Origin: Castor canadensis
Lineage: Eukaryota > Chordata > Mammalia > Rodentia > Castoridae
Reading direction: 5' to 3'
DNA: 64,000 nucleotides
Assembly: GCF_047511655.1 (NCBI RefSeq)
Contig: NC_133397.1
Location: 125,019,308 to 125,083,307, forward strand
The first letter of the stretch is position 1; every line of letters begins with the position of its first letter. The notes beneath the pieces are model-generated. The model was not told the origin of the DNA. It saw nothing but the letters and a program-made list of their open reading frames with translations, and searched no databases. The translations under genes were made by a program, and so were the position numbers. Of the stretch, positions 10,070 through 22,965 are shown piece after piece.

Positions 10070-11379
10070 AAGAAATTTTGATTTGCTGGTTTTAGAACTT
10101 TCATTAAGTCCAAAATGTTTTCTATTTTTCACTGTGTTTTTTCTTTGATCTCAGTTACTTGGAAATGCATCGTTTAATTTCTCACTATTGGCACTTTACA
10201 CACATTTCCTGTTATTCATACTGTAATTGTGCAGTAGTCAAAAATCACCAACTATCTTAAAACTCCACATTTTGATTTCAACCCTCTAAGTTGGTAGGGT
10301 TTGTTTTATGGCTGCATGTGAATGTTCACACTGCATGAAATGAATGTGCATTTTGTTGTAGGTGGTGGAGGGCATGTACATATGTTCTGTAGGTCAAGTT
10401 GTTCAATAGTACTATGTAGGTTTTCTACATTTTTCTTGATTTTTTTCCTCTATTTGTTCTACCACATATTGACAGAGGAGTGTTGAGAACTGCAACGATA
10501 ATTGCATATTTCAGTTTTGATCAGCTTTGGCTTCAGGTATTCTAAGGCTGTGTTATGGTAGTAACACTTTTAGTGCTTTTATGGTCTCTTCCTGAGTGCA
10601 CCCTTTATCACAGGAAGGATCTCTTGTTAACTCTGGCAATATTCTCTGCTCTGAAGTGTAATTTGGCTGATATTAACATAACCACTTCATCTTTTGTGAA
10701 CAGTTTTCAGTGTATAGTTTTTTCCATTCTTCTATGCTTTAACTATCTATGAATTTATATATAATTATATTCTTATATTTATTTATTGAATTGGTTATTA
10801 GTTTTTATCCACATTGTCAAACACTTGCTTCTAATTGATTATGTTCAAATCTACCATCTTGTTGTTTGTTTTCTGTTTGTCCCTTGGTCTCTTTGTCCAT
10901 ACCTCCTCTTTTTGGTGTTGATTTTTTTTATAATCTGGTTTTTCTCTCCATATTTTCTTATATACCATACCTCTGTTTTGTTTTGTGGTTCCTTTAAGGT
11001 TTTCAAAGTACATCTTTTATTTTTCACTGCTTAGAGCAGTTCATGTATAGCATGAAAGCATGGTGATACACTTCCAATTTCTTTCCTTTGTTCTTATTTG
11101 ATGTATTTTATCTCTACTTACATTGCAATCCCCAAAATATAACATAGATATTTTTGTCTAAAAGCAAAATTATTGTTCTAAAACTGTTTTAGAATGGGGA
11201 AAATACATTTTGTATAGATTCAACTTTCCTTATCTTTTTTGAAAACAATTTTTGTACTATGGATCAATTCCTGATAAATTTTTCCAGCTTCCATTTTTTT
11301 GAAAGAGTATTTATTTTACCTTCATTTTAAAAGGTGCATTCTCAAAAATTTTATACCTGAATGTAGAATTTTTTCTTTC
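10070..11379 (-). mobile_element. Ancient L1 (L1M-type) body fragment
   Basis: T-rich, low-identity sequence whose words follow the reverse complement of an old mammalian L1: 'tctgtaggtcaagttgttcaatag', 'ctatttgttctacca', 'gacagaggagtgttgagaactgcaa', 'aatattctctgctctgaagtgta'. Frames are thoroughly broken. The hydrophobic open frames (10555-10752, 10786-11034) reflect T-richness. Confidence 0.55.
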
Positions 11380-11418
11380 GTGTGTATGTGTATGTGTATG
11401 TGTGTGCATGTGTATGTA

Positions 11419-11474
<56 letters not shown>

Positions 11475-11478
11475 TGTG
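11380..11478. repeat. (GT)n microsatellite
   Basis: About 100 bases of GT/GTAT units with a long uninterrupted GT core (about 11423-11467), directly joined to a SINE. The Cys/Val-rich open frames across it are artefacts. Confidence 0.97.
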
Positions 11479-11545
11479 GTTCTAGTTTGAACTCAGAACT
11501 TGCCCTTGCTAGGCAGGTGTTCTACCACTTAAGCCACACCTGTAG
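11477..11545 (-). mobile_element. ID-type SINE fragment
   Basis: 'gttctagtttgaactcagaac' to 'ttgctaggcaggtgttctac' and 'cacttaagccacacctg' match the reverse complement of the window's SINE. The expected A-tail end has become the GT repeat. Confidence 0.7.
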
Positions 11546-14200
11546 TTTTTCTTTCTTAAGAAAAACTTAAGAGTTATCTTAAATGTCTCTTCATACTCAT
11601 CTATTTTGCAGAGGTTCTGTGTGAAGCCTTTACATCTGTGTTCTTCTACCCATAAAGTGTCTTTTTTATTGTCTCTAGCTGCTTTTAAGATCTATTTATT
11701 CCCAGCTGATTTTCAACAGTTGTCTTATGATGTGTATTGATTTCTTCATGTTCATTATTGTAGGAATTCATTAAATGTCTTACATATGGAGTCTACATGC
11801 AAAATAGTGATCCCCTAATATGCTTGTGTGCCTCATTAAAAATCTGTGAATATGTTATGTAAAATAGGGGGCAATTAATGTGGCAGAAATAATTTAATCA
11901 GAGGAACTTGAGATGAGGAGTTTACCCCAGGTTTTCCTAAAGAGCTCGAGGTAACCACAGGGTCCTAGTAAGCAAAAGAGGGGAATGAGAGAGTCAATGT
12001 CAGAGTAATGCTTAGGGATAAAACTCAATCTGCCATTACCCTGCAGGAAGCCTCTAGAATATAGGAATGGTGAGAAAATGGACCTGGCTGAAGCCTTTAG
12101 AAAGAGCCTACTTTAGGAAAAGCCAGCTGAGCCTGCTGCACCTTAACTTCAGCCCAGGGATATCTGTATTATCTTATTTCCAGCAGTTATTAATTTTCTT
12201 ATCTTAAAGCATTGACTTTGTGGTAATGTGTTATATCAATGATTGAAACATAATTCCTGTGGGTTTATAGTTGCCCCATATTTCAAAAAATTGGGGCCAT
12301 TACTTTTTAACACCTTCTACAGGAATGTTTTTCTCCTGCGCTCTTGCCTCTCTTGGGACTCTAATGCATGTCATGTCATTTGATATTATAGCAGAGGTCA
12401 CTGATGATCTGTTCATGTTTTTCAGTATTTCTGTTTGCTTCATCTTGTTTAGTTTCTGTTAGTTTACCTTCATCCATGTAGGTATTTTCTTCTTCTGTTT
12501 CAGATAATATTTTGCTTCCATCTCATGGATTTTTCAATTCTAGATATTTAATGTTAGTCTTTCTTAAATATTCTAGATCTTGCCAACACTGTTCATATTT
12601 TCTTGAATATATCAGGCATATTTCTATCTGTATTAATATCCATTTCAACTAATTCCATTTTCAGTAAATGCTGGATCTGCTTCTATTGGTTGTTGCGTCT
12701 CTTTTTTTATGGGTCATGTTTTTCAGGGTTTTTGCAAGTCTTATTTTTTTATTGGATTACAAATATTGGCAAGTCTTCCTTTTAGTTATTTGATGATGTG
12801 GCATTTCTTTAAACTATATAAAATTCTGTCTTGCATCCAGCTAGTTACATAGAATTAATCAAAGGCTTTTAGGGTCTTATTATTGAGGCAATAAACTTCC
12901 AAACGGCTATGCAAGTCCCCATGTGTCTGTGCTTATATGTGTTTTTTCACTCTGAGCACTGGGAATGTGAGCTACTCCCAACCCAATACACACTTCAGAA
13001 ATCAATCTCCCTCCTCTTCCGTGGCAGATTTTGCCAGCCTGATGACCTCCTCCCACCCATGTGACAATCAGTTCTCACCCTTCTCGATATCTCTATTTGT
13101 ATAGATTCCTACTCACTGTCCTTAGCCACCTTGACCTCCTCAAATTGAATCTTTGCCATCTCAATTTAGTGACACTTTGTGCCTTACTTCCTTCTTACTG
13201 CACTTCATCTGGACCCTGCTTAAAGTGTTCTGGCATCAAGTTGATTCATTAGTTCCCCTTCTCTCAGAATCATGGTCTGGTCTGATCTCTTCTGCAGTGT
13301 CTGCAAAGTGTTGTTACTTTGATCTTGTCTGGTTTTTCTAGTTGTTTAAGGTAAGTGGGTGAAATTACCTCTGACTAGAGCAAATGTTGCTCCACTTCTC
13401 TAGTATTCTAGTATGTTAGACTTGTTATAAGATGAATACCCTATAGGAATCTCATTATTGTTTGTGTGATATTTTGTGATATCCCTTTGTTGCTCCTGAT
13501 GTGAGATTTTTAAACTCCTCTTCACTGTTTCTTCATCAGTCTTGCAGGTATTTGTTTATTTTGTTTATCTATAAAACAAAACTAACTTTCAGATTAATTA
13601 ATACTCTTATTATTTGTTTGTATTTTTACTATCTCTCCTGTATTTTATGTTTCTTAAATTTTCTTTCTGTTTCATTTGCTATTAATGTGTCAAGTTCCTT
13701 TACTTGATGCTTTGTCTTTATCATTTGTTTGAACCTTTTTTCATTTCTGATTTATGAATTTAAGTTGTAAATATTTATTCAATGATGACTTCTGATGAAT
13801 TTTACATATTTTGATTTTTGATATCATCTGGTTTCAACTATTGGGTTTACTCATTTTTCTAATTTGCCAATAAAGGGGATTTTCCAGTTATCATACCATT
13901 ATTAATTTCTAACTTAATTTCATTATGATAAGTTTATATACTGTTTATGATTTTGCTAATACTACAATTATGGACCAATATGTTGTGAGTTTCTGTAACT
14001 ATTCTTTGTGTGCTTGAAAAGAATGTTATGCAAATGATTATATATATATATATATACATACACATAGAGAGACAGAACCAGTATTAATCATGTTATTGAA
14101 ATTGTATTTATCTTAAAATCTGTATATTTCTAATATTTATCTGCCTTTTTTATCAGGTACTGAAAGAAGCAGAGTTTTCTCACTATACTTATGGGTAGTT
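11546..14200 (-). mobile_element. Ancient L1 (L1M-type) remnants, probably more than one
   Basis: Continues the decayed minus-strand L1. 'ttttattgtctctagctgctttta', 'gtgggtttatagttgcccc', 'cttgggactctaatgcatg', 'ttatgggtcatgtttttcag' and 'ttggattacaaatattggc' keep the order of old L1 text. From about 13900, 'ttatggaccaatatgttgtgag...gtgcttgaaaagaatgttatg' resembles the same L1 zone already seen at 10300-10400, so a second fragment is likely. A TA microsatellite lies at 14037-14056. Internal segments may be unique sequence. Confidence 0.45.
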
Positions 14201-14794
14201 CATTTTCAATTTATTTATTTTAATTTTCCTTTATATATTTTAGGCAATGTAATTATGTGAATATAATTTTAGAAATATTTTAGTTTTAGCTTTTATTATT
14301 TTTAAGTATCTTTTTAAAATAACTGTTCTCAATATAATGACTAGTCTAAATCACTTAGACTGCCATTACAGATTTGAAACGAGTACCTCACTCTAAATGG
14401 GAATGAAAGTCCACAAATTAGAAGACATTTGAAGAAAGCTTCTTTGCAGGCAAAGCAGCCTCCCTGCTTTGGCCACCCTGACCATGTTTTATTTATTTGA
14501 CTATGTCAAGCTTCCTGGCATGCGCACATTCAGATAAGTGAAGCTATTCCCACCATTTCAGAACATGCCTTCTCCTGTCCTGCACTTCTTCACATACATG
14601 CTTTCTATTTCATGAAGATATCTACTTTTTATGATTTAAATCCCAGCTTAATGACTTATTTTGGGGAGTAACCTGATGACTCCCGGTGTACTTGAGGATC
14701 CTCTGGCTTGAGCTCTCATTAAGTGCTCATTGTCCATTACAGTGAGTAGTTCATTGACTTCCTGCCTCCACATACCTTCCTAGCCTCATTAGAG

Positions 14795-14905
14795 TAAGAG
14801 GCTCAAGAAATGGCAAACATTGTCTGTTTTGACTTGTTATTACTTTCCAGTATATAGCGCAAAATTTGGAAAAGAACAGGTACTCAATAAATATTTTATG
14901 AACAA
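14795..14905 (+). repeat. L2-like 3' end relic
   Basis: 'ttagagtaagaggctcaagaaatggcaaacattgtctg' to 'acaggtactcaataaatatttta' follows the familiar end of the mammalian L2 LINE. Strongly diverged. Confidence 0.45.
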
Positions 14906-14929
14906 AATAAAAATACATTAAGATCTAGA

Positions 14930-15120
14930 TCAACTGTTACCTAACTTTTCTACTTACCAGCTGTGTGACATTGAGCACGTCATTTAATCACTCTAAGCTT
15001 GACCTTTTCCTGTGCAAGTCATCACAATATATCATTCCAAGAATTATTATCAGGATATATGAAAAATGATACATATAAAAGCGGTTTTGCTCTGTGTATA
15101 TGTTAAATAAATATAAGCCT
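14930..15120 (+). repeat. MIR SINE relic
   Basis: 'cttaccagctgtgtgacattgagcacgtcatttaatcactctaagctt' is close to the MIR core ('agctgtgtgaccttgggcaagt...'), ending with 'tgttaaataaatataa'. Confidence 0.65.
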
Positions 15121-16389
15121 TCTTTCCTTTCCTTTCTTTAAATCATTAATGATGACCTTGGCATATATTTGATCTTCTCACATACTCTCTCAACTTAAAC
15201 GGTGGAACTTCATGAAGAGTAGTGTGTTTCAACGGGGAGCATCTGCGTTCCCAGAGTAAAAAGGCCAAGCTTCCTTCAGCTTCAAAGTTTCTAGTCCCAT
15301 TCATCACCCTGCCACTAAAACAAGTTTAACAGTGCCACAGTTCATAAGTGCAAAATATTTCTTTTGTGGTCAGAATAAACGAGACACGTAATCTCATCAA
15401 ATGTATAGTCAGCAGGAATTCCACTCCACCATCTGTGGGTTTTCACACACTTCATTGTAACTGAATATCCAACACAAAATCCAGGCCTCAAGGACGTTAT
15501 ATGAATTTGTGACATGAGTCTAGGACACTTGCTGGGAAGCTAAAATAATGAACAAGTTAGATTTTTTTCATCTATCTAGGAGATTTATCTTTGACAGATG
15601 CAATAGTGATAATAATTGAATCATAATTGTGTTGTAATGCTATATTATCATGACAGTTAAGGTTATAATTTCATGTCATACCCTTTTAATCCCATAAGCT
15701 ATTAACACATTAGAAATCTTTTACTACTAAAGGTTTACACCTAGCCAATTTTTTTTCCTTTTGATTGTATGAAAATCATATGTTTAGATTTTTTAAAAAG
15801 TAGCATCATGGCTGGAGTGACAAAGTAGGTATTAAATTTAGATTCCAAACAGATATTAATTCATAAAGGTCTTGATAATTTCCTTAAATTTTCACTTCTC
15901 TCTCTTTCTCTCTGTCTCTTTCTCCTTCCCTTCTCTGCCTCCCTCTCTCTCTCTCTTAAACACTTGTTCACTACCTCACCAATACTGCTTATTTCTCATT
16001 CTCCCTCCCAGTTGTTTTATCTTTTTGCATTCATTCTTTTGACATCATCTACCTGTGTCCCCTTCATGCCCAGACTGGAGCTGAAGTGAAAACATATATA
16101 AGCTTATGACTCAGGTCTGGACAGAAAAAGAGAAAGAAGTGGTGATAATGATGGCAGTTTGCCAAGTCTCTAGTATTTTGATGTGATTTCCCTTGAGTCT
16201 AGGTAGAAAGATTGCTGGTGTCTTAGCACTTCTAACTCCCATGACAACCCCTCCTGCACAGGCTCCCTCATCATTAGAGCACTGAGCCCCAGGTTTATAG
16301 GCAGCTCTGCAGGTTAACGCCAGCTCTCCCAAGTAAGAGAATATACCAAATCAGCTGCTAAGGAAAAATCAGTCCCCTACCCCTACCCC
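15121..16389. other. Unique DNA with a (TC)n microsatellite
   Basis: Mostly unique sequence without a supported gene. A (TC)n/pyrimidine tract occupies about 15896-15957. The open frame at 16111-16332 (minus) has no recognisable motif and its edges do not look like an exon. Confidence 0.45.
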
Positions 16390-16550
16390 AGGGCTTCTCA
16401 AGACTTAATGTGTTCATTAATCACCCAGTTATGTGGGGACAGTGCAAAATCTAATGGGGTAGGTGTAGGGTTGGTGAGATGCTGAATTTCTGGTGTACTC
16501 CTAGTTGAATCTGGTGCTTCTGGCTTCTGGACCACACTGAATAATAAGGA
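16390..16550. repeat. MER5A-like hAT (Charlie) relic
   Basis: 'gcttctcaagacttaatgtg...attaatcaccc', a central gap-like zone with 'gagatgctgaatttctgg', then 'ctggtgcttctggcttctggaccacact'. This has the order of the non-autonomous MER5A DNA transposon, whose ends read 'cagtggttctca'. The terminal bases are lost. It is non-coding and very old. Confidence 0.5.
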
Positions 16551-16804
16551 CCAAGGTTATTGATTATACTCCAGAATATAACCTCACCGATGCCTTCATA
16601 TGACCTGTCTGGTTTACTTCTGTGGATGCCCACATTTTATGAACCTGTTTACATTCACAGTTAAGGACATAATTCAACTCAGAATAAACGAGACTTAAAT
16701 AGAGTACAAAAATACTGTTCAAGGAGTGTTCTTTAGTTCTACAATTTCTCTAATTCTTAGTATTGCCAGTGTAATTATACAGAATTCAGTATAAATTTTA
16801 TTTA

Positions 16805-16965
16805 TAGATCTTAATAGCCAGGCAATTTTGGGACAAGTTATTCAATCCTTTTTCAGTCTCCTAATTCACAAAATGTATATAATATCTACATATTGTTTTT
16901 GTGAAGCCTAAGTAAAATATCAAAAAATATATTAATTCTTGGTAAATGTTGGGAAATAACTATTA
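16805..16965 (+). repeat. MIR SINE relic
   Basis: 'ggcaattttgggacaagttattcaatcctttttcagtctcctaattcacaaaatgtatataat' parallels the MIR core ('...ttgggcaagttacttaacctctctg...cctcatctgtaaaatgg'). Diverged. Confidence 0.55.
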
Positions 16966-18272
16966 GATGTACTCAGTTCAATGGAATTACTCAATATTAT
17001 ATAAATTATATTTAGATTGGATATTAGTATGCTAAATATATCCCACTTTGGCCAAGATGCTTTTTGAAAAAGAGAGAATTAAAGAGTTGTGAACTATTAT
17101 ATGCATGCAAACAGAGTCTATTTTTTAAATTTTGAATTTCATGTGAGATAAATGATTTCATATTATACACTGGCTGTGTGGCAGCTTTTTAAATCAGCTT
17201 TCACAGCCTTTGAAATACATTGTTAATTGGAAACAAAGTAAGTGGCTTAAAAATTTCTGTGGATGCAGCAACTCCAGTTAATATTTTCTAAATGGTGCTT
17301 AAAAATAAATATGTATGTAATGAAAAGTACTTGAAAAGCAGCTAAATATGAAGAAAAACTCCACCACCCCCAATCACTAGTGCATCAAAATGTATTGATG
17401 GATTGATAAAATGGTCAGTACTAATTTGCTGCTAATCAGTTTTAAGAAGTAGATGGCAGCAAGGTATTTCTGAACAGTTCTTTTGTAGCTGACATGAATT
17501 TTGCATTATGTGAACTGACTTGCCTTTTAAATTGACTATATAGAATGGTATGCTATTGATTTAGACAGTCCTTGACCTTAGGGATAACACCTGCCAGTAG
17601 CTGAGGAAGTCAGCTTTTAGTTTGGAATGTGATGCCTTTCACATCTCTGCCTTTGGACAACAACAAAACAGGAGGATTAGGAAAAGCACACCACGAGTTA
17701 ATGCAGGAAAAGTCACCAAGCAATGCCTGGACTGTTTGCATAGGGAATGAATGACAACCTTCCTTCCTAAGAAAAATCAAGCTAGGATTTGGGGGTATTT
17801 AAAGCCCCATCCTCTGAATGTTTTGATTCACATTTGCACTGAACAACTGTTTTCTTTTCAATGTCACTATTGTCTTCTTAATAAAACCACTGCCTGAATT
17901 CCATGTAGCATATTAGATCTGGGGTGTGAAGACATACTGCCAGCATGTGACTCAAGCTGTACAGGAATGTACCTGATTCCCAGTGGAAATGTGAAATAAG
18001 TTTGGATAGCACCTTCTTTAGTAGTGTTCCTTTTTGACTAGTCACAAATGGGAAAATGAAGCTCTGAGTTGAGAAGCGCATGTTTACTAAGAGGGTCTTC
18101 CCCTGGTAACCAGACTCCAAAGCCTACTCTTCAGAGAAGTGCCTTCAGCCCAAGTCAATCTTCCAAGTACTTCCTCCAAGTAACAACCTTTCTTGTTCTC
18201 TCTCTGATTTTCTTTTAACTTCTCCCTTGATTAATATAGATTATAAGCTCTCACGATGGATATACTGTGCCT
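16966..18272. other. Unique DNA, no gene recognised
   Basis: No interspersed repeat is evident over most of this segment. 17150-17560 has balanced composition with AT-rich homeobox-like words and could be conserved non-coding DNA. The open frame 17878-18120 (minus) is not supported. Confidence 0.4.
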
Positions 18273-18346
18273 ATAGATAGAGATAGATCAAAAGGTGATA
18301 GATAGATTGATTGATAGATGATAGGTAGATAGATGATAGACAGACA
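18273..18346. repeat. (GATA)n microsatellite, imperfect
   Basis: Interrupted GATA/GATT units ('gatagatagattgattgatag'). Confidence 0.9.
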
Positions 18347-18514
18347 CCTATTTTCATCCTTTCTTCCTAACTCCCAGCCTTAAAAAGTGCATTATAAATC
18401 CAACAGAATTAATCAGCAGATTACATATTTGAAAAGGACTAGTAAGCTTGATTTTCTTTTGAATGGTATCTTTTGGTTCATTTTTCAAAAAGTTTCCATA
18501 ATTTCTAATGTGCT

Positions 18515-18564
18515 TACACACACACAGAGGGAGGGAGGGAGGGAGGGAAAGAGAGAGAGAGAGA
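18515..18564. repeat. (CA)n(GGGA)n(GA)n compound microsatellite
   Basis: Short CA run, then five or so GGGA units, then a GA run. Confidence 0.92.
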
Positions 18565-20699
18565 ATATGCTATAGATATAGAGTGATCAACTCTTCATTA
18601 TTCTGCAGACAGAATATCAAGGAATATTTACAATTTATTGAAATCCACAGATTTTTAAAAATCCTGTATGATTCAACAGATTCTACTTTTTCTCTTCTCC
18701 AGTTTTCATGCTCAAAAATCGCATAATATATCTGTTTAAAGTGTGAAAATGTTGATTACTTTCTGTCCATTTTGCAAACATTAAAATGTCAGAAACAATG
18801 ATCATCAAAGAACTAAGGGAAATGATGTTTGATTTTGAAATACAAATATAATATGTTGAAATCCCAAATGAAAAACATTTGTGTTTTATCAAATTTAATC
18901 ACAGTATGCGATTATATAGATACACACATGCGTAGGATTAAATGTGTAACCATTCATGTGTCAGAAAACCATGATTTAATTTAACTTACACAAGAATAAC
19001 CATAAAATTTATTCATGTATACCACCATATGGATTGATAGCATTTTTTATTATTTATCAACTGTTTTTACCAATGTATTTCAGGAATGCCATTCCACATA
19101 TACTTTACCTGGAAAATCCTATATTTTCTTTAAGATAAATCAAGTGGCATAAATCTCTTCTGTCTGTCAAGACTTCAGGATGCAGAGAGAGAGAGAGAGA
19201 GGACTTTTGCATGGCAAAATACCTACTCAAGTTCTTTTATGAATTCTCAGAATGTGCCATGGCAAATTGAAGCAAAATTCATGCCCAAAAAGTCATAAAC
19301 AAAGCGAATAAGCTTTGTTAAGCCACACTGTACACATGGGAAAAACAAACGGTGTGTAAGTACAATGTAATCCATACTTATTTATTCCACAAGGACCTAA
19401 GTGTTATTTACCTACGATTAGTGATATATGATGATTACTCTCTTCCTAGGAAATCACCATATGAAACAGTTCAATATCACAACAGGGTTATTGCTGCTCA
19501 GGATAGACATAATTTAGGGAAAATAATTGCTACCAGTGACCTTCCTTTTGGTGCATTTCATAGTGTATGTTTAACAAGAACATATTGTCTACAAGTAAAT
19601 TTCTCTTCATTATTTCCATTTATAAACAAGAATATTTTCCTGTTATGTGCAACAGCCATGTAAATTCTCAAAATTCAAAATTATAATCCATTTGCACTCT
19701 TAGCAGCAAAAATAACTGCTCATTATTTTATTTGTGTTCCTATATATTTTTGTTAATGCTAAGCTGTAGGAAGTAATACCATATCCAGCTTTAATTTCAA
19801 GAAAGGCAGGCAGCAATTTCAGGTAGTTAGTCTTTCTTTCAGACTAGTGTCTTTTGATATATTGAAAAGGCTAGAGAAGCTGTTACAATGATAATGGAAG
19901 AACCTTATACATTTTCATTGACATGAAGTTGTCATTGACACCCCAGAATTGACAGGGTAATGGTTTTCACACATACTTACATTGATACCACCAACATCAG
20001 AAGTGTCAGGTAAAATGGAAGTGTCACTTACAAAATCTATTGGCATTAAAAAAAAGGTAGAAAAGTAAACTCACAAGCCTATGATAATATAGTATTATGT
20101 CTTTAACATTGCTAATTGTCAATAAATTCATCTGTTTTATAGTGAACTCCTATTACAGATATCACCTTTCACATGCACAAATGTGGGGAAGGGGAGAGTT
20201 GACATAATTGAAGGTGATGAGTTTCAAGGCTATTGTCATAGATTTTAAAATAAACTTTATCTGAAGCTAACATTTATAATGTACAATGTTCATTGTTCAA
20301 AACTGAGAACATACTGTAGTAATGAGCATATAGTCAAGAAACTCACACCAATTTGGTATTTTGGGTTAATTGCTTTATTATTAATACAGGAAGGTTGCAC
20401 ATTAGTTCTGTATAATTAGACAGAAATTATGCAGTGTTTGGTAATTGTAGCAAAATTCTGTAGTTTGCTATAACTTTGTGCTGAACCAATATAAAAAATA
20501 AAGAATTAAAACCTTTAAAAAAAGACACGTACTTGGCATCAGAGCTTAAATAGAAGCAGAAGCTGATACACGACAGATTTTCCTTATTTCTGGGAGGTAA
20601 GTTAACTCAATCATATCTGCATGACAACGTATTAATAAGATACGTGGTGATATTGCTAGTGTAACTGGAAGTACACTCAGTATCCAGAGGTTTAGCCTG
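18565..20699. other. Unique AT-rich DNA
   Basis: No gene or interspersed repeat recognised. A short (GA)n run lies at about 19183-19202. The frame at 19352-19663 (103 codons) has no known motif, and no splice or start context supports it. Confidence 0.4.
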
Positions 20700-21015
20700 T
20701 ACACACTCTTTTCTCTTTTGTTTTCCTTTTTTGTTGTGCTGGGTGGGGTACACTGTGGCATTTACAAAGGTTCTTACAATGCATCAAATATATCGATCTT
20801 GAATTCACCCCCTCCACAATTCTTCTTTGTCCCTCCCTTCCCAATTCCTGGAATAGTTTCAACAGGTACCGTGTTTGCATTTACATACATGTTTACACAT
20901 TTTTTGCACCATATTCACCCTCCTACATCCTTTCCCTGCCAACTCTCCCCGAATGGTACCAACCCCCGCTACATACACAACAGGACCTGTTCCACCCTCC
21001 AGTTCTCTGACTTTG
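20700..21015 (-). mobile_element. Older L1 3' UTR fragment
   Basis: Same older L1 tail family as 1411-1790: 'gtgctgggtggggtacactgtgg', 'attcctggaatagtttcaacagg', 'caacaggacctgttccaccctcc'. The minus-strand A-tail side is at the left. No coding part. Confidence 0.6.
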
Positions 21016-21114
21016 TAGAAGAAAAAAAATAGAAGATAAAATGAAAAACATGACACTTTTGCTTATTTGAAATAAAGGTACAGGGAGATAAACACAGGGA
21101 GTTTCCTTGTCATA

Positions 21115-21295
21115 TTGTGCAGGGTGGCACAGGTTGGAAGGAGGAGGAGCCCTAGTTTGAAGCCAGCCCAGGCAAAGTTAGCACATTTCTACCTCAAAAA
21201 ATCAAAACAAACAAAAGGGCTAGGAGCAAGGCTCAAGTGGTAGAATGGTGGCCTAACATATATGAGGCTCTAGGTTCAATTCCTAGCACCACAAA
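21115..21295 (+). mobile_element. Composite SINE (tRNA-like left part plus ID-like right part)
   Basis: Left portion with 'gtttgaagccagcccaggcaaa', A-rich linker with 'ctacctcaaaaaatcaaaac', then 'aagggctaggagcaaggctcaagtggtaga' and 'ctaggttcaattcctagcacc'. The tail grows into a purine microsatellite. Confidence 0.75.
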
Positions 21296-21367
21296 GGAAA
21301 GAAGAAAGAAGGAAGGAAGGAGGGAACAAGGGAAGGAGGGAAGGAAGGAGGGAGGGAGGGAGGAAGG
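21293..21367 (+). repeat. (GGAA)n microsatellite at the SINE tail
   Basis: GAAGG/GGGA units extend the A-rich tail of the preceding SINE, as at 5339-5548. Confidence 0.92.
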
Positions 21368-22440
21368 CAAGTTATTCTTTCAAGAGATGCATGTGCTGGT
21401 TGGATGAATCAGACACTAATAAGTAGGGCATCCATCCATAGCCCTGCCCTTATACAGCTTACCACTGCCCAAGGAAGCCAAATGAAGCACAGCAAGTCAA
21501 AATATAGAAAACTGAAAAATTTTAAAAATATTCCTAAAATATAAATGAAGACCTTGCAGAATGCAAGGATGAGAGCTGATTTATTCTGCAAGTATACTGT
21601 CTGCCAGGCATTATACTAAGATTTACACCTATGAGGAAACATATCAGCAGGGCTTTAGGCCTCCCAATTTCAAAAGTGGATTGATTTCAGTTTACTAACG
21701 GTATTGAGCACCTCTTATGTGACTGTTTGCCCCCTCCCTCAACTTCCCTACCTAGCCTCTCTGCTTTTCCTTGACTTTGCCAAGCCACTCCTGCCGGCCT
21801 CAGGGCTCTCTCTGTACTTGTTCCTTCTCTGGAAATGTTTTTTTTTTTTTTTTCCCAAATTGACTTTAGCATCACTCCCTCACTTCCCTTTCATCTTTCT
21901 CCAATGTCGATCAAGTTTTTGGCTGTCTTATCTAAAGTGGAATCCCAGACCCCACATGTTCTACCCCTCTCTATATTTCAAACATCTACATAGACAACCG
22001 AAATATGTATCTTTCCATCTATTTACATTTTACACATCCATTTACATTTCTTTCCTGACTTGTGCACCCTTCGTAAGCTCCTAGAATCTAGAGACGTATC
22101 TTATAATAAGGAGCTTATTAGGATTGTTTATATACATACAGATTACAGGGAACTAACAATTGATTTGCAGCTAGACCATTTGTTGGATTTCATCATCTTT
22201 TTCTACATTACTCGGCAAGATTAGTTTGTAAAAATTAGGCTAAACTTAAATAAATTACCAATCACTGGAGAAAAATCAAAATTTGCTCCATATGGAGAAT
22301 ATCGCTCTCTTTTCAACATAACTTTAAAATTTTTTATTAGTGCCAAATCAGTCCATGTCCACTGCAGGAAAAAACAATGGAAAATCAGACAAACATAAAG
22401 AATAAAACAAACACAAACCGCATTTCCCCCTCATTGTTAG
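21368..22440. other. Unique DNA, no gene recognised
   Basis: The 126-codon frame at 21704-22084 is Leu/Phe/Pro-rich and crosses a T-run at 21839-21853. I find no family motif and treat it as chance. Confidence 0.4.
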
Positions 22441-22444
22441 TATT

Positions 22445-22965
22445 TGAGTAATCTCTATGCCAAAAATAGGTTCTCAGTGTTTGAACTGCTCTCTAACCTA
22501 GTCAGTCAATACCCTACCTGCATCAGATGCTTAGGCCTTTCCTGGGTGCACTCAGATCCCCTTCGCACAGGCACACCTGAGTGCACTCGACCATCCACAG
22601 AGGAGCTCTGCCTTCACTGGGCACCCACAACAGCTTGGAAATGTGAGGAGAATTAATACCCCAATGGGAAATCTGACCAATGAGAAACACACAAACGGAT
22701 TGACTCTTTGCCTTTCTCCTCCCAAACCCTCTCCCATGGAGTCCAGATTTATAGTTTAGGTGGCTTCTTGAGGAGGGCTCAGTCTCACAGAACCAATACT
22801 CTGTTTAACTTGACAGTGACCAACCAGATAAATAATGCCTTTTCCTCCTCTCGGCTGTCCTTCTTCCCCACCTCACTCCCTTGGGCTCACTTGTGTGTCT
22901 TAGGGTTGCACTTCCTAATAAGTCATCTGATGGTGGATTTGCCTCACGGGAGCCCATGTTGATGC
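22445..22965 (+). mobile_element. Possible ancient solo LTR
   Basis: More GC-rich than its surroundings. Near its end, 'gcacttcctaataagtcatctga' followed by 'tttgcctcacgggagcccatg' resembles the polyadenylation signal and U5 end of an endogenous retroviral LTR. No partner LTR or internal coding region is visible, so it would be a solitary relic. An unrelated unique sequence is possible. Confidence 0.3.

Noticed and set aside
11299-11570. Cys/Val-rich small frames
   Set aside because: They translate the GT microsatellite and adjacent SINE.
21704-22084. 126-codon plus-strand frame
   Set aside because: Leu/Phe/Pro-rich, crosses a T homopolymer, no motif and no gene context.
22445-22965. A protein-coding exon cluster in this GC-richer stretch
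   Set aside because: The frames (22444-22656, 22708-22962, 22805-23053) have no motif, and the LTR-like end near 22900-22960 offers a better, though weak, explanation.
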